33,415 nt of DNA, taken from the NCBI GenBank assembly GCA_902517735.1, contig CABYDK010000006.1:1-33415 (forward strand), read 5' to 3'. A program made the translations under genes and the position numbers. This stretch comes from an uncultured Pelagibacteraceae bacterium (GTDB lineage: Bacteria > Pseudomonadota > Alphaproteobacteria > Pelagibacterales > Pelagibacteraceae). Below are positions 1 through 8,638 of this stretch, in pieces. Under the pieces are notes generated by a model that ran no database searches, was not told the DNA's origin, and saw only the letters and a list, made by a program, of their open reading frames with translations. How positions within the stretch are numbered: the stretch's first letter is position 1; every line of letters begins with the position of its first letter.

Positions 1-251
1 TTTAATGATTTTGCAAAGAAGAAGGGTAAAAAAAATAAATAACTAACAGGTACTGCAACTAGTATGCTCTTAGTAAAAAGAATTGTCTTTTCCACATCAT
101 TGTGCTCATAATAAGAAAAAGCTATAGCTATTAGCGATACTAGGGGTAAAGCAATAATAAAACCTGCAAGTTTTGGATTTTGTCCTGAAAGCCAGCTAGC
201 AAAAGCTATTATTATTGCAGCTAGTACAATCTTTAAAGAAAAAAATATCAT
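1..251 (-). CDS. small integral membrane protein, partial (runs off window start)
   Basis: Not in ORF track because it is open at the edge. Reverse strand ATG at 251 gives MIFFSLKIVLAAIIIAFASWLSGQNPKLAGFIIALPLVSLIAIAFSYYEHNDVEKTILFTKSILVAVPVSYLFFLPFFFAKSLK..., several hydrophobic segments, downstream of zur on the same strand. Confidence 0.75.
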   Translation of the reverse strand, partial: MIFFSLKIVLAAIIIAFASWLSGQNPKLAGFIIALPLVSLIAIAFSYYEHNDVEKTILFTKSILVAVPVSYLFFLPFFFAKSL

Positions 252-264
252 TAATGATTAAACT

Positions 265-672
265 TTATTTAGGTGTGCACTTTTTGCATGAACCAAAAAA
301 CTCAAGATTGTATTTACTATATTTCATACCATCTTTGTCTTTGAAATTAGTTAAGTATTTGGAGAGACCTGTGCTACTAATTTCCGTTACTTTTTCACAA
401 ATCTCACAGATTGAAAACGCAGTAGCTTTAGCTACCTGACAGCTTGAATTGTGACACGCAATAAAAGCATTTCTACTTTCAATTTTATGAATTTTTCCTA
501 TTTCAACTAATTTATCTAGTGCCCGATAAACTTGTAATGGGGCATTGATACCTTTTTTTTGAACGCTAAAAAGTATTGAATAAGCTTTCATTGGTTCAGG
601 AGATTTATCAATTAAATCAAAAATAATTTGCTGATTTTTTGTAAGAGTATGTTCTTTATGCATTTTACTCAT
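265..672 (-). CDS. zur: Fur-family zinc uptake regulator Zur
   Basis: Fur-like winged helix (LTKNQQIIFDLI...QVYRALDKLVEIGKIHKIES) plus Cys pairs (CEICEKVTEI, CKKC); clustered with znuBC. Confidence 0.88.
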   Translation of the reverse strand: MSKMHKEHTLTKNQQIIFDLIDKSPEPMKAYSILFSVQKKGINAPLQVYRALDKLVEIGKIHKIESRNAFIACHNSSCQVAKATAFSICEICEKVTEISSTGLSKYLTNFKDKDGMKYSKYNLEFFGSCKKCTPK

Positions 673-687
673 CCTACTGATTCTCCA

Positions 688-1491
688 TTAGTTTTTCAAT
701 TTAATCGTTTGTTTTATTTTAAATAATGAAATCACAAATAAAAATAAAGCAGCAGCTATAATTGAAGGTCCAGAGGGAGTATTAAATTCTAATGAAGAAA
801 ATAATCCTATTATAACTGATAATAATCCTCCAATGATTGAATAAATTATCATTTTTTGTGGGCTGTCTGAAATATTTCGTGCCATTGCTGCTGGTATGAT
901 TAACATTCCAGTAATCAACAATAATCCAACCATTTTGATTGATATAGCAATTATGGCTGCCATTAATATTGTGAAAATAGCTTTTGCTCTATCAGGATTT
1001 AAACCTTCTGCTTCAGCTAATTCGTAATTAACTGTTGATGCAAATAATCCTTTCCATATTAATTTTAACACTAATAAAATTAATGCTCCACCAATCCATA
1101 TAATATATAAATCATCGACTGTTACAGCCAGGATATCTCCAAATAATAATCCCATCACATCAAACCTAATAAATGTTAAAAAACCAATAACAACAAGTCC
1201 AACCGCTAGTGAAGAGTGTGCTAAAAGACCAAGCAAAGCATCACCTGGTAGATTGGTTCTATTTTGGAGTTGAACTAAAATTAATGCTATTAAAGATGAA
1301 ATTATAAATACAGATAAAGCAATATTAAATTCTAATGAATATGCAATAGTCACACCCAGTAAAGCTGAGTGAGCTAGTGTATCACCAAAATAAGATAATC
1401 TTCTCCAAACTACAAAACAACCAAGAGGTCCTGTAACAAACGCAACACCAAGTCCTGCAACAAGTGCTCTTATAAAAAAATCATCAAACAT
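688..1491 (-). CDS. znuB: zinc ABC transporter permease ZnuB
   Basis: ABC-3 family permease sequence (GPLGCFVVWRRLSYFGDTLAHSALLGV, LITGMLIIPAAMAR); adjacent to znuC. Confidence 0.93.
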   Translation of the reverse strand: MFDDFFIRALVAGLGVAFVTGPLGCFVVWRRLSYFGDTLAHSALLGVTIAYSLEFNIALSVFIISSLIALILVQLQNRTNLPGDALLGLLAHSSLAVGLVVIGFLTFIRFDVMGLLFGDILAVTVDDLYIIWIGGALILLVLKLIWKGLFASTVNYELAEAEGLNPDRAKAIFTILMAAIIAISIKMVGLLLITGMLIIPAAMARNISDSPQKMIIYSIIGGLLSVIIGLFSSLEFNTPSGPSIIAAALFLFVISLFKIKQTIKLKN

Positions 1492-2238
1492 TTAATTTTT
1501 CTTTATTTTACCTTCGATAGTATGGACATGATCATGTTTATGTTCATATCTTGTAAGTATTTGAGAAGCTTGTTCACCAAATAAAGCTTTGTATTCAGTG
1601 TTCTTTGCTACATCAATAGGTGTTCCAGAACAACATACATGACCATTTAAACAAACAACATGATCAGTAGCACTCATTACTGTATGTAGATCATGGGAGA
1701 TTAACAAAATTCCACAATTCAATTCATCAGATATTTTCTTTATCAATTCATACAAAGCTATTTCTCCTGTAAAATCTACACCTTGAACTGGTTCATCTAG
1801 TACTAATAACTCTGGTTTTTTAGAAATAGCCCTTGCTAATAAAACCCTTTGAAATTCACCACCAGATAAGTTCCCTAAACTTTTATCTTTTAAATGTATA
1901 ACGCCAGTTAAAGATAAAGCTTCATCAATAGTCTTTTCATCTAAATTTTCAGTTAATATCATGAAATCGTAAACACGAAGAGGCAATGTCCAGTCTATAG
2001 AAATTTTTTGAGGTACATAACCAATTTTATTTGTATATTTTTCAACTGAACCATCAATTTTTTTTAAAATACCTAAAGCAATTTTGGCAGTTGTACTTTT
2101 ACCAGATCCATTTGGTCCAATAAGAGTTACTATTTTTCCTTTTTCAACACTTAAAGATACACCCTGAACTAGCCATTTATCATTATGACGATATCCAGCA
2201 TTATTCATTTTTACCAAAACGTTATTATTAGAGCTCAT
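1492..2238 (-). CDS. znuC: zinc ABC transporter ATP-binding protein ZnuC
   Basis: Walker A GPNGSGKST, signature LSGGEFQRVLLARA, Walker B LLVLDEPVQGVD; His-rich C-terminus. Confidence 0.93.
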   Translation of the reverse strand: MSSNNNVLVKMNNAGYRHNDKWLVQGVSLSVEKGKIVTLIGPNGSGKSTTAKIALGILKKIDGSVEKYTNKIGYVPQKISIDWTLPLRVYDFMILTENLDEKTIDEALSLTGVIHLKDKSLGNLSGGEFQRVLLARAISKKPELLVLDEPVQGVDFTGEIALYELIKKISDELNCGILLISHDLHTVMSATDHVVCLNGHVCCSGTPIDVAKNTEYKALFGEQASQILTRYEHKHDHVHTIEGKIKKN

Positions 2239-2260
2239 TTTATTACTTGACTTATATTAA

Positions 2261-2275
2261 TGTTATATTATTACA
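2261..2275. promoter_or_regulatory. candidate Zur box 1 (TGTTATATTATTACA)
   Basis: One mismatch from a 7-1-7 palindrome; resembles the core TGTTATANTATAACA of the known proteobacterial Zur motif; in the znuC/znuA divergent intergenic region. Confidence 0.7.
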
Positions 2276-2278
2276 CAA

Positions 2279-2293
2279 TGTTATATTATAACA
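2279..2293. promoter_or_regulatory. candidate Zur box 2 (TGTTATATTATAACA)
   Basis: Perfect 7-1-7 inverted repeat matching the Zur motif core; in the znuC/znuA divergent promoter. Confidence 0.82.
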
Positions 2294-2312
2294 ACTGCAA
2301 AATATTTAAATT

Positions 2313-3350
2313 ATGAATAATCTAAAAAAAATACCAGTAATCTTATCGATTTTATCATTATTGACTTCTTTTTCATCAGCTAATGCTGAAACGAAAGTTG
2401 TAGCATCAATTAAACCAATACACTCATTAGCAAGCTATTTAATGGACGGGGTTGGAAAACCAGATTTAATAGTTGATGGATATGCATCACCACACGGATT
2501 TGCCTTGAAACCTTCACATGCAAAAATGTTACAAGAAGCTGACTTAATTTTTTGGGTTGGTGAAGATTTAGAAAATTTTTTAGAAAAACCATTAGGTTCA
2601 ATAGCTAAAAAAGCCGAAAAGATTGAATTATTAGAAATAAAAGGATTAACGAAATTAAAATTCAGAGAAAGAAATATATTTGATGAACATGATGATCATG
2701 GACACGATGATCATGCTAAAAAAGAAGATGATCACGACCACGATAAAGAAGGCCATAAAGAGGATGACCATGATGATCACGACCACGATAAAGAAGGTCA
2801 TAAAGAGGACGACCATGATGATCACGGTCATGAAGGACACGCTCACGGCGAGTACGACCCACATATTTGGTTAGATCCAATGAATGCAAAAGTAATTTTA
2901 AGTGAAATGGCAGAACATTTGATTGAGAATGATCAAAAAAATGAAGCTAAATATAAAGAAAACTTAAAAAAAGCACATAAAGACTTAGATAAACTTACTA
3001 AAAAAGTAAAATCTGAATTAAATAAAGATTTTAAATCAATTGTTTTTCATGATGCTTATCAATACTTTGAAGAAAGATTTGGTATTAATATTTTAGGTGC
3101 ATTTACAGTAAATACAGACGTAATGCCTGGTGCTGAACAATTAGCTGAAATCAGAGAAGTAATTGAGCATGACAATGTAAGCTGTATATTTTCAGAGCCA
3201 CAATTTAATCCTGATATTATAAAAGCTGTAGCAAAAGATACTAATGTTGCAACGGGAGTTATAGATCCACTAGGAGCTACACTTGATCCAGGTAAAGATC
3301 TTTATTTTGACTTAATTGGCAATATGTCTAAATCGTTTAAAGGTTGTTAA
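2313..3350 (+). CDS. znuA: zinc ABC transporter substrate-binding protein ZnuA with long His/Asp-rich loop
   Basis: Signal peptide; TKVVASIKPIHSLASYLMDGVGKPDLIVDGYASPHGFALKPSHAKMLQEADLIFWVG; His-rich insert; DPHIWLDPMNA. Confidence 0.95.
   Translation: MNNLKKIPVILSILSLLTSFSSANAETKVVASIKPIHSLASYLMDGVGKPDLIVDGYASPHGFALKPSHAKMLQEADLIFWVGEDLENFLEKPLGSIAKKAEKIELLEIKGLTKLKFRERNIFDEHDDHGHDDHAKKEDDHDHDKEGHKEDDHDDHDHDKEGHKEDDHDDHGHEGHAHGEYDPHIWLDPMNAKVILSEMAEHLIENDQKNEAKYKENLKKAHKDLDKLTKKVKSELNKDFKSIVFHDAYQYFEERFGINILGAFTVNTDVMPGAEQLAEIREVIEHDNVSCIFSEPQFNPDIIKAVAKDTNVATGVIDPLGATLDPGKDLYFDLIGNMSKSFKGC
2727..2816 (+). repeat. 45-bp in-frame tandem repeat (2 full copies) encoding DDHDHDKEGHKEDDH
   Basis: 2727-2771 and 2772-2816 are nearly identical (gatgatcacgaccacgataaagaagg[c/t]cataaagagga[t/c]gaccat); third copy begins at 2817. 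Confidence 0.93.
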
Positions 3351-3392
3351 TTAGAAATTGATCTTTAGTCATAAATAATATCTAATAATGGG

Positions 3393-4391
3393 ATGAGTAC
3401 GGTTTCCCTTACACTAGATGAGATTTTTGATTTAGCTAAAAAGACTTTATTAGCTAATGGATGCGATGATGAAACAGCGTCAATCCTTTCTGATTTAATT
3501 ACAAATGCAGAGCGAGATGGATCCTTATCCCATGGTTTATTTAGATTACCAGCATATGTAAGTGGTTTAAAAAGTGGAAAAATTAATGGTAAAGGAAAAC
3601 CAGAAGTTAAAAAGATTTCACCATCAGTAATTAAAGTTCAAGGTAATAATTGTTTAGCTCCGGTCGTTTTAAACAAAGGTTTGCCAGAATTAACTAAGGC
3701 TGCAAAAGAAAATGGTGTAGCAGTACTGGCTATAAATAATTCACATCATATGGCTGCGATGTGGCCTGAGACAGAAAAATTAGCAGAAAAAGGTTTAGTT
3801 GCCTTCGCTTGCACATCTTATAAGCCTGCTGTGGCTCCTGCGGGTGCTATTAAACCTTTGTTTGGAACAAATCCAATTTCATTTGCATGGCCAAGACCTG
3901 GAAAAACTCCTGTTGTTTATGATATGGCAACAGCATCTATGGCAATGGGCGAAGTTCAAGTTGCTAAAAGAGAAGGGTACAAGGTACCTCTTGGAACAGG
4001 ATTGACTAAAGATGGCAAAGAAACTACAGACCCAGGTGCTATAGCTGATGGTGGTGTATTACTTCCTTTTGGTGGTTATAAAGGTTCAGCAATTGCTATG
4101 ATGGTTGAATTAATGGCTGGTGCATTAGTTGGTGATAATTTTAGTTTTGAAACAGCGGCTAAAGATAATAATGATGGTGGTCCACCAAGTGGAGGTGAAT
4201 TTATTCTTGCTATCTCCCCAGATAAAACTGCAGGAACCGATTGGCAAAAACACGCAGATGAATTTTTTGATAAAATGAAATCAATGGGTGAAGTAAGATT
4301 ACCTGGGGAAAGACGACACAAAAATAGACTTGATAAAGGTCCACGTAATATTAACGAGGAATTAGTTAATAAAATAAAATCTTTAAGTTAA
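3393..4391 (+). CDS. Ldh2/malate dehydrogenase superfamily oxidoreductase, resembles delta1-piperideine-2-carboxylate reductase (DpkA)
   Basis: ERDGSLSHGLFRLPAYV, NNSHHMAAMWPETEKLAEKGLVAFA, PLFGTNPISFAWPR, GGVLLPFGGYKGSAIAMMVELMAGAL; the HHxAAxWPxxE stretch resembles DpkA-type members. Confidence 0.8.
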   Translation: MSTVSLTLDEIFDLAKKTLLANGCDDETASILSDLITNAERDGSLSHGLFRLPAYVSGLKSGKINGKGKPEVKKISPSVIKVQGNNCLAPVVLNKGLPELTKAAKENGVAVLAINNSHHMAAMWPETEKLAEKGLVAFACTSYKPAVAPAGAIKPLFGTNPISFAWPRPGKTPVVYDMATASMAMGEVQVAKREGYKVPLGTGLTKDGKETTDPGAIADGGVLLPFGGYKGSAIAMMVELMAGALVGDNFSFETAAKDNNDGGPPSGGEFILAISPDKTAGTDWQKHADEFFDKMKSMGEVRLPGERRHKNRLDKGPRNINEELVNKIKSLS

Positions 4392-5159
4392 TTTAATTTC
4401 AATTGGAGTGTGGTCAGAAGGTTTTTCTCTTCCTCTAGGATCTTTATTAATATTTATAGACTTAATTTGATCAATTAAAGAGTTTGAAGCTAGAAAATGA
4501 TCTATTCTCATTCCACTATTTTTTTGCCAAGCTCCTCTCATATAATCCCAATAGGTATAACCTTCTTTAGTTTCATTAAAATGTCTGTAAACATCACCAA
4601 ATCCTAAATTGAGCATTTCTCTAAATTTTTTTCTTATCTCTAGTCTATAAAGAGCATCATCTTCAAAATTTTTTACATTATAAACATCTTCAGCAGCTGG
4701 TATTACGTTAAAATCACCTGCAAGAATTATATTAGAATTTTTTTTAGATAATGTTTTTAGTTGCTTGATTAATTGATCCATCCAATTTTTTTTATAATCA
4801 TACTTTTCAGTATCAACTGGATTGCCATTTGGGGTATATACATTTATTAATTGAATATTTTTCTCCTTATACCTTACCTCAGCAGAAATAATTCTTGATT
4901 GCTTTAATTTATCTTTAATTAAATCTGTTCTAATATTTTTAAGTTTTACTTTTGAAATAATTGCAACTCCATTATAACTTTTTTGACCAAAAACATGACT
5001 TTCATAATCCATTGAAGAAAAATCATCATAAGGAAAATTTACATCCTCAGTTTTAATTTCCTGCATCATTAAAATATCTGGCTTGTACTTTAAAAGATAA
5101 CTTTTGATATTTTCAATTCGAGCACGTACTGAATTTACATTCCATGATGAAATGAGCAT
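4383..5159 (-). CDS. xthA: exodeoxyribonuclease III
   Basis: MLISSWNVNSVRARIENIKSYLLKYKPDILMMQEIKTED, NIILAGDFNVIP, GMRIDHFLAS, PSDHTPIEI; start moved from ORF-track 5189 to the ATG at 5159. Confidence 0.92.
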   Translation of the reverse strand: MLISSWNVNSVRARIENIKSYLLKYKPDILMMQEIKTEDVNFPYDDFSSMDYESHVFGQKSYNGVAIISKVKLKNIRTDLIKDKLKQSRIISAEVRYKEKNIQLINVYTPNGNPVDTEKYDYKKNWMDQLIKQLKTLSKKNSNIILAGDFNVIPAAEDVYNVKNFEDDALYRLEIRKKFREMLNLGFGDVYRHFNETKEGYTYWDYMRGAWQKNSGMRIDHFLASNSLIDQIKSININKDPRGREKPSDHTPIEIKLT

Positions 5160-5476
5160 TAAAGAGAAAAGGAAACACCACAACCACAAGAAGATTTTGT
5201 TTGTGGATTAGTAATTTTAAATTGTTCACCTATTAATTCTGAAACATAGTCAACTTCCGAACCTTTTAAAAGATCAGCAGAAGCTTTATCAATTAGTATA
5301 TTTTCAAAGCTAAGATCATCCTCATCTTTTGCCTCATCAAATGTAAATTCATATTGAAAACCTGAACACCCACCACCTTTAATAGCGATTCTAAAAAAAG
5401 AACCCTTATTCTTTTTAGACAACAGGGTATTGATCTGTTTTAGTGCTTTATCAGTAAATTTAATTTCTTTTATCAT
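5159..5476 (-). CDS. erpA: iron-sulfur cluster insertion protein, HesB/IscA family (ErpA-like)
   Basis: GGGCSGFQYEF and C-terminal SCGCGVSFSL; A-type carrier motifs. Confidence 0.87.
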   Translation of the reverse strand: MIKEIKFTDKALKQINTLLSKKNKGSFFRIAIKGGGCSGFQYEFTFDEAKDEDDLSFENILIDKASADLLKGSEVDYVSELIGEQFKITNPQTKSSCGCGVSFSL

Positions 5477-5526
5477 TATTGATCACTGGTATTACTAATA
5501 TAATACTTAATATTTTATTTTAAAGG

Positions 5527-6642
5527 ATGAAAAAATACTCAAAGATTGGATTATTTAAAAGTAAAGGTAGAATTTTTAAAGAATCTTTGTCAAAATACAG
5601 AACTCCTTTTCAAAGAGACAGAGATCGTATTATCCATAGTGCTTCATTCAGAAGACTTAAGCATAAAACTCAAGTATTTGTTAATACCGAAGGTGATCAT
5701 TATCGAACAAGAATAACTCATTCCATGGAAGTTGCTCAAATTGCAAGGTCTATTGCTAGATATCTTAACCTTAATGAGGATTTAGCTGAAACTTTGAGTT
5801 TAGCCCATGATTTAGGTCATACACCATTTGGCCATGCCGGAGAAGATTCTTTAAATGAATGTATGGAAGATTATGGAGGATTTGATCATAACTTACAAAC
5901 TTTGAGAATCATTATGTTTTTAGAAAATAAATATTTAAAATTTAGTGGGTTAAATCTTTCTATTGAAACTTTAGAGGGACTATTAAAACATAATGGACCA
6001 GTAGATAACCTTAATTTAGTTGATGATTTAATAGGTATTAAAAATTTTAAAGGTATGATCAATTTTAATACTTATCCATCAATAGAAGCACAAATTTCAG
6101 CAATTTCTGATGATATAGCTTATAATAATCATGATATTCAAGATGGAATAAATGCAAACTTATTTAAATTAGAAGAATTGGTTGAAATTGATTTTTTCAA
6201 AGATATTCACAAAAAATATAAAAAACAAATCAATAAACAAAATTATAAAGTGGCAACTTATCAGATTGTAAGAGACTCTATAGACCAAATGATAAAAGAT
6301 TTAATAAATAATACAAAAAATAATTTAAGATTAAACAATATTAAAAAATTCAAAGACATTAATAAAACTAGTTTTCTAATGGTCAATTTTTCTGATAAAA
6401 TTAAGAATTCTGAAAATGAAATAAGAAGTTTTTTAAGGTCAAAAATGTACAATAATAAAAATGTTTTAGCAAAAAATAATAAAGGTAAATTGATTATAAA
6501 AAAATTATTTAATAAAATAAAACGAAATCCAAAAAAATTTATATCAAATCAACAACTATCTAAAGGTAAATATAGAGCAATTTCGGACTTTATATCAGGC
6601 ATGACAGATAGATATGCAATTAATCTTTCTAATAAAAACTAA
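5527..6642 (+). CDS. dgt: deoxyguanosinetriphosphate triphosphohydrolase-like protein (HD domain)
   Basis: PFQRDRDRIIHSASFRRLKHKTQVFVNTEGDHYRTRITHSMEVAQIAR, LAHDLGHTPFGHAGE. Confidence 0.93.
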   Translation: MKKYSKIGLFKSKGRIFKESLSKYRTPFQRDRDRIIHSASFRRLKHKTQVFVNTEGDHYRTRITHSMEVAQIARSIARYLNLNEDLAETLSLAHDLGHTPFGHAGEDSLNECMEDYGGFDHNLQTLRIIMFLENKYLKFSGLNLSIETLEGLLKHNGPVDNLNLVDDLIGIKNFKGMINFNTYPSIEAQISAISDDIAYNNHDIQDGINANLFKLEELVEIDFFKDIHKKYKKQINKQNYKVATYQIVRDSIDQMIKDLINNTKNNLRLNNIKKFKDINKTSFLMVNFSDKIKNSENEIRSFLRSKMYNNKNVLAKNNKGKLIIKKLFNKIKRNPKKFISNQQLSKGKYRAISDFISGMTDRYAINLSNKN

Positions 6643-8375
6643 TGAATATTTTTGATAAATATTTAGATAAAATTAAAAAAATTTTGTTAGATTTGTCTAA
6701 AAATGGAGATTTAATTTTGCCAGATAAATTAGATGGAATTACCACTGAGATACCTCCTGTAAAATTTAATAGTGATATATCAACAAATGTTGCAATGGTT
6801 TTGTCAAAAGCAAATAATAAACCTCCAATAGATTTAGCAGTTACTTTAGTTGAAGCAATAAAAAAAGATGATAATTTGATTGATGACATATCAATAATTA
6901 AACCAGGTTTTATCAATATCAAGTTTAAACCAATTTTTTGGACAAATTTTATAGAAGAAATAATTAAGAATTCTAAAACTTTCGGAGTTAATCTAAAAGA
7001 AAAAAAAAATAATTATTTAGTTGAATTTGTTTCAGCTAATCCAACAGGACCTTTGCACGTAGGTCACTGTAGAGGTGCAATTCTAGGTGATGTTATCACT
7101 AATGTTTTATTATTTAATAAACATAAAGTTACAAAAGAATATTATGTCAATGATTATGGCAACCAAATTATAAATTTTACGAAGTCTGTTTATTATAGAA
7201 TTAGAGAGATTATTTATAAAGAGCCTTTTCCTAAAGATAATGATGATTTATATCCTGGTGATTATTTAATAGATTTTGCTCAAAATATAATAGATTCAAA
7301 TAAAAAAATTGATTTTAATGATTATGAAAAAATATCTGAAGAATTGACAACTTTATCTATAGAAGAAGCACTAAAGTTAATCAAAAGTAACCTTAATATT
7401 TTGGGAATTAATCATGATAATTTTATAAGTGAAAAAAAATTAGTTAAAAATCAAGAGGTAGAAAAAGTTATTGATTATCTTCAAAAAAAGGCATTCGTTT
7501 ATAAAGGAACAATCAAAGCACCCGAAGGTGAAAACAATGAAAAGTGGGTTGAAAGAGAACAATTACTTTTTAAATCAACAGATTTTGGTGATGATAAAGA
7601 TAGAGCGCTACAAAAATCTGATGGTGCATGGACTTACTTTGCTAGTGATGTTGCTTATCATAAAAATAAATTAGATAGAAAATTTGATTATTTAATTAAT
7701 ATATTAGGAGCTGATCATGCAGGTTATATTAAAAGGATTTCTTCTTCTGTAGATGCCTTGTCAGGAGAAAAAAATAAATTAATTTGTAAAGTTAGTCAGC
7801 TTGTTAAACTTATTAAAGAAAACAAACCTTTTAAAATGTCTAAAAGAAAAGGAGACTATATTACTGTTGATGACCTTATCAAAGAAGTTGGGAAGGATGC
7901 TACTAGATTTATAATGCTTAATAGAAGTAGTGATGTTGAATTAGATTTCGATTTTGACTCGGTTAAAGAAAAATCTAAAGATAATCCACTTTATTACGTT
8001 CAATATTGTTACGCAAGAATTTCTTCAGTATTTAGACATCTCAATAAAGATTTAAATTTAGATATTAAACTAGATAATTATAAATTTGAATATTCAAATG
8101 ATGAAATTAAAATTTTAAAGAAAATTTCAGAATGGCCAAAATGTATTGATAGTGCAAGTAGTAAACTTGAACCTCATCGTATACCAGTTTATCTGTATGA
8201 ATTAGCCTCAGAATTTCACTCATATTGGAATTTAGGAAAACAACAACCCGAAAAAAGATTTATTAACGATCAAAAAAGTATTTCACCAAATAAACTAATT
8301 TTTTTAAAAGCAATCTCTAACGTTATCAAATCTGGAATGGATATTGTTGGAGTTGACACACCAGATAAAATGTAA
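6642..8375 (+). CDS. argS: arginyl-tRNA synthetase
   Basis: HIGH-type motif NPTGPLHVGHCRGAILGD, KMSKRKGDYITVDDL; length 577 aa. Confidence 0.97.
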   Translation: MNIFDKYLDKIKKILLDLSKNGDLILPDKLDGITTEIPPVKFNSDISTNVAMVLSKANNKPPIDLAVTLVEAIKKDDNLIDDISIIKPGFINIKFKPIFWTNFIEEIIKNSKTFGVNLKEKKNNYLVEFVSANPTGPLHVGHCRGAILGDVITNVLLFNKHKVTKEYYVNDYGNQIINFTKSVYYRIREIIYKEPFPKDNDDLYPGDYLIDFAQNIIDSNKKIDFNDYEKISEELTTLSIEEALKLIKSNLNILGINHDNFISEKKLVKNQEVEKVIDYLQKKAFVYKGTIKAPEGENNEKWVEREQLLFKSTDFGDDKDRALQKSDGAWTYFASDVAYHKNKLDRKFDYLINILGADHAGYIKRISSSVDALSGEKNKLICKVSQLVKLIKENKPFKMSKRKGDYITVDDLIKEVGKDATRFIMLNRSSDVELDFDFDSVKEKSKDNPLYYVQYCYARISSVFRHLNKDLNLDIKLDNYKFEYSNDEIKILKKISEWPKCIDSASSKLEPHRIPVYLYELASEFHSYWNLGKQQPEKRFINDQKSISPNKLIFLKAISNVIKSGMDIVGVDTPDKM

Positions 8376-8638
8376 TGATCAGGGAGGTAAAATATTTATT
8401 TTTTGCAATTATAATCATTCTTTTTATTTTTTTTGTAAGTAAATATTATTTTTCTGACTCTCATAAAAAAAAATCTTATAGATCTCTTTCAAATATTGAT
8501 AAGAAAATAAATTTATATTCTAAAAATTTACCAGTTTTAACAAGTGATACGAAAAATATTATTGAATATGTAAAAAAAACAAATTCAAAAAAAAAGAAGA
8601 AATATTTATTTTGGGAGCTTATTGATAAAAATGATTAA
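8375..8638 (+). CDS. short single-pass membrane protein, in the position of the alphaproteobacterial SPOR-domain gene between argS and nagZ
   Basis: Overlaps argS stop and nagZ start; hydrophobic KYLFFAIIIILFIFFVSKYYF followed by a Lys-rich tail; no recognisable SPOR motif. Confidence 0.8.
   Translation: MIREVKYLFFAIIIILFIFFVSKYYFSDSHKKKSYRSLSNIDKKINLYSKNLPVLTSDTKNIIEYVKKTNSKKKKKYLFWELIDKND

Noticed and set aside
215-439. 74-aa + strand ORF overlapping zur
   Set aside because: Antisense to zur, no recognisable domain.
2727-2850. Short tandem repeats as a possible CRISPR array
   Set aside because: Repeats are contiguous without spacers and in frame within znuA, and no cas genes are present.
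2655-2874. ORFs antisense to or in another frame of znuA (2655..2864 -, 2680..2874 +)
   Set aside because: Low-complexity frames created by the His/Asp-rich repeat inside znuA; not independent genes.
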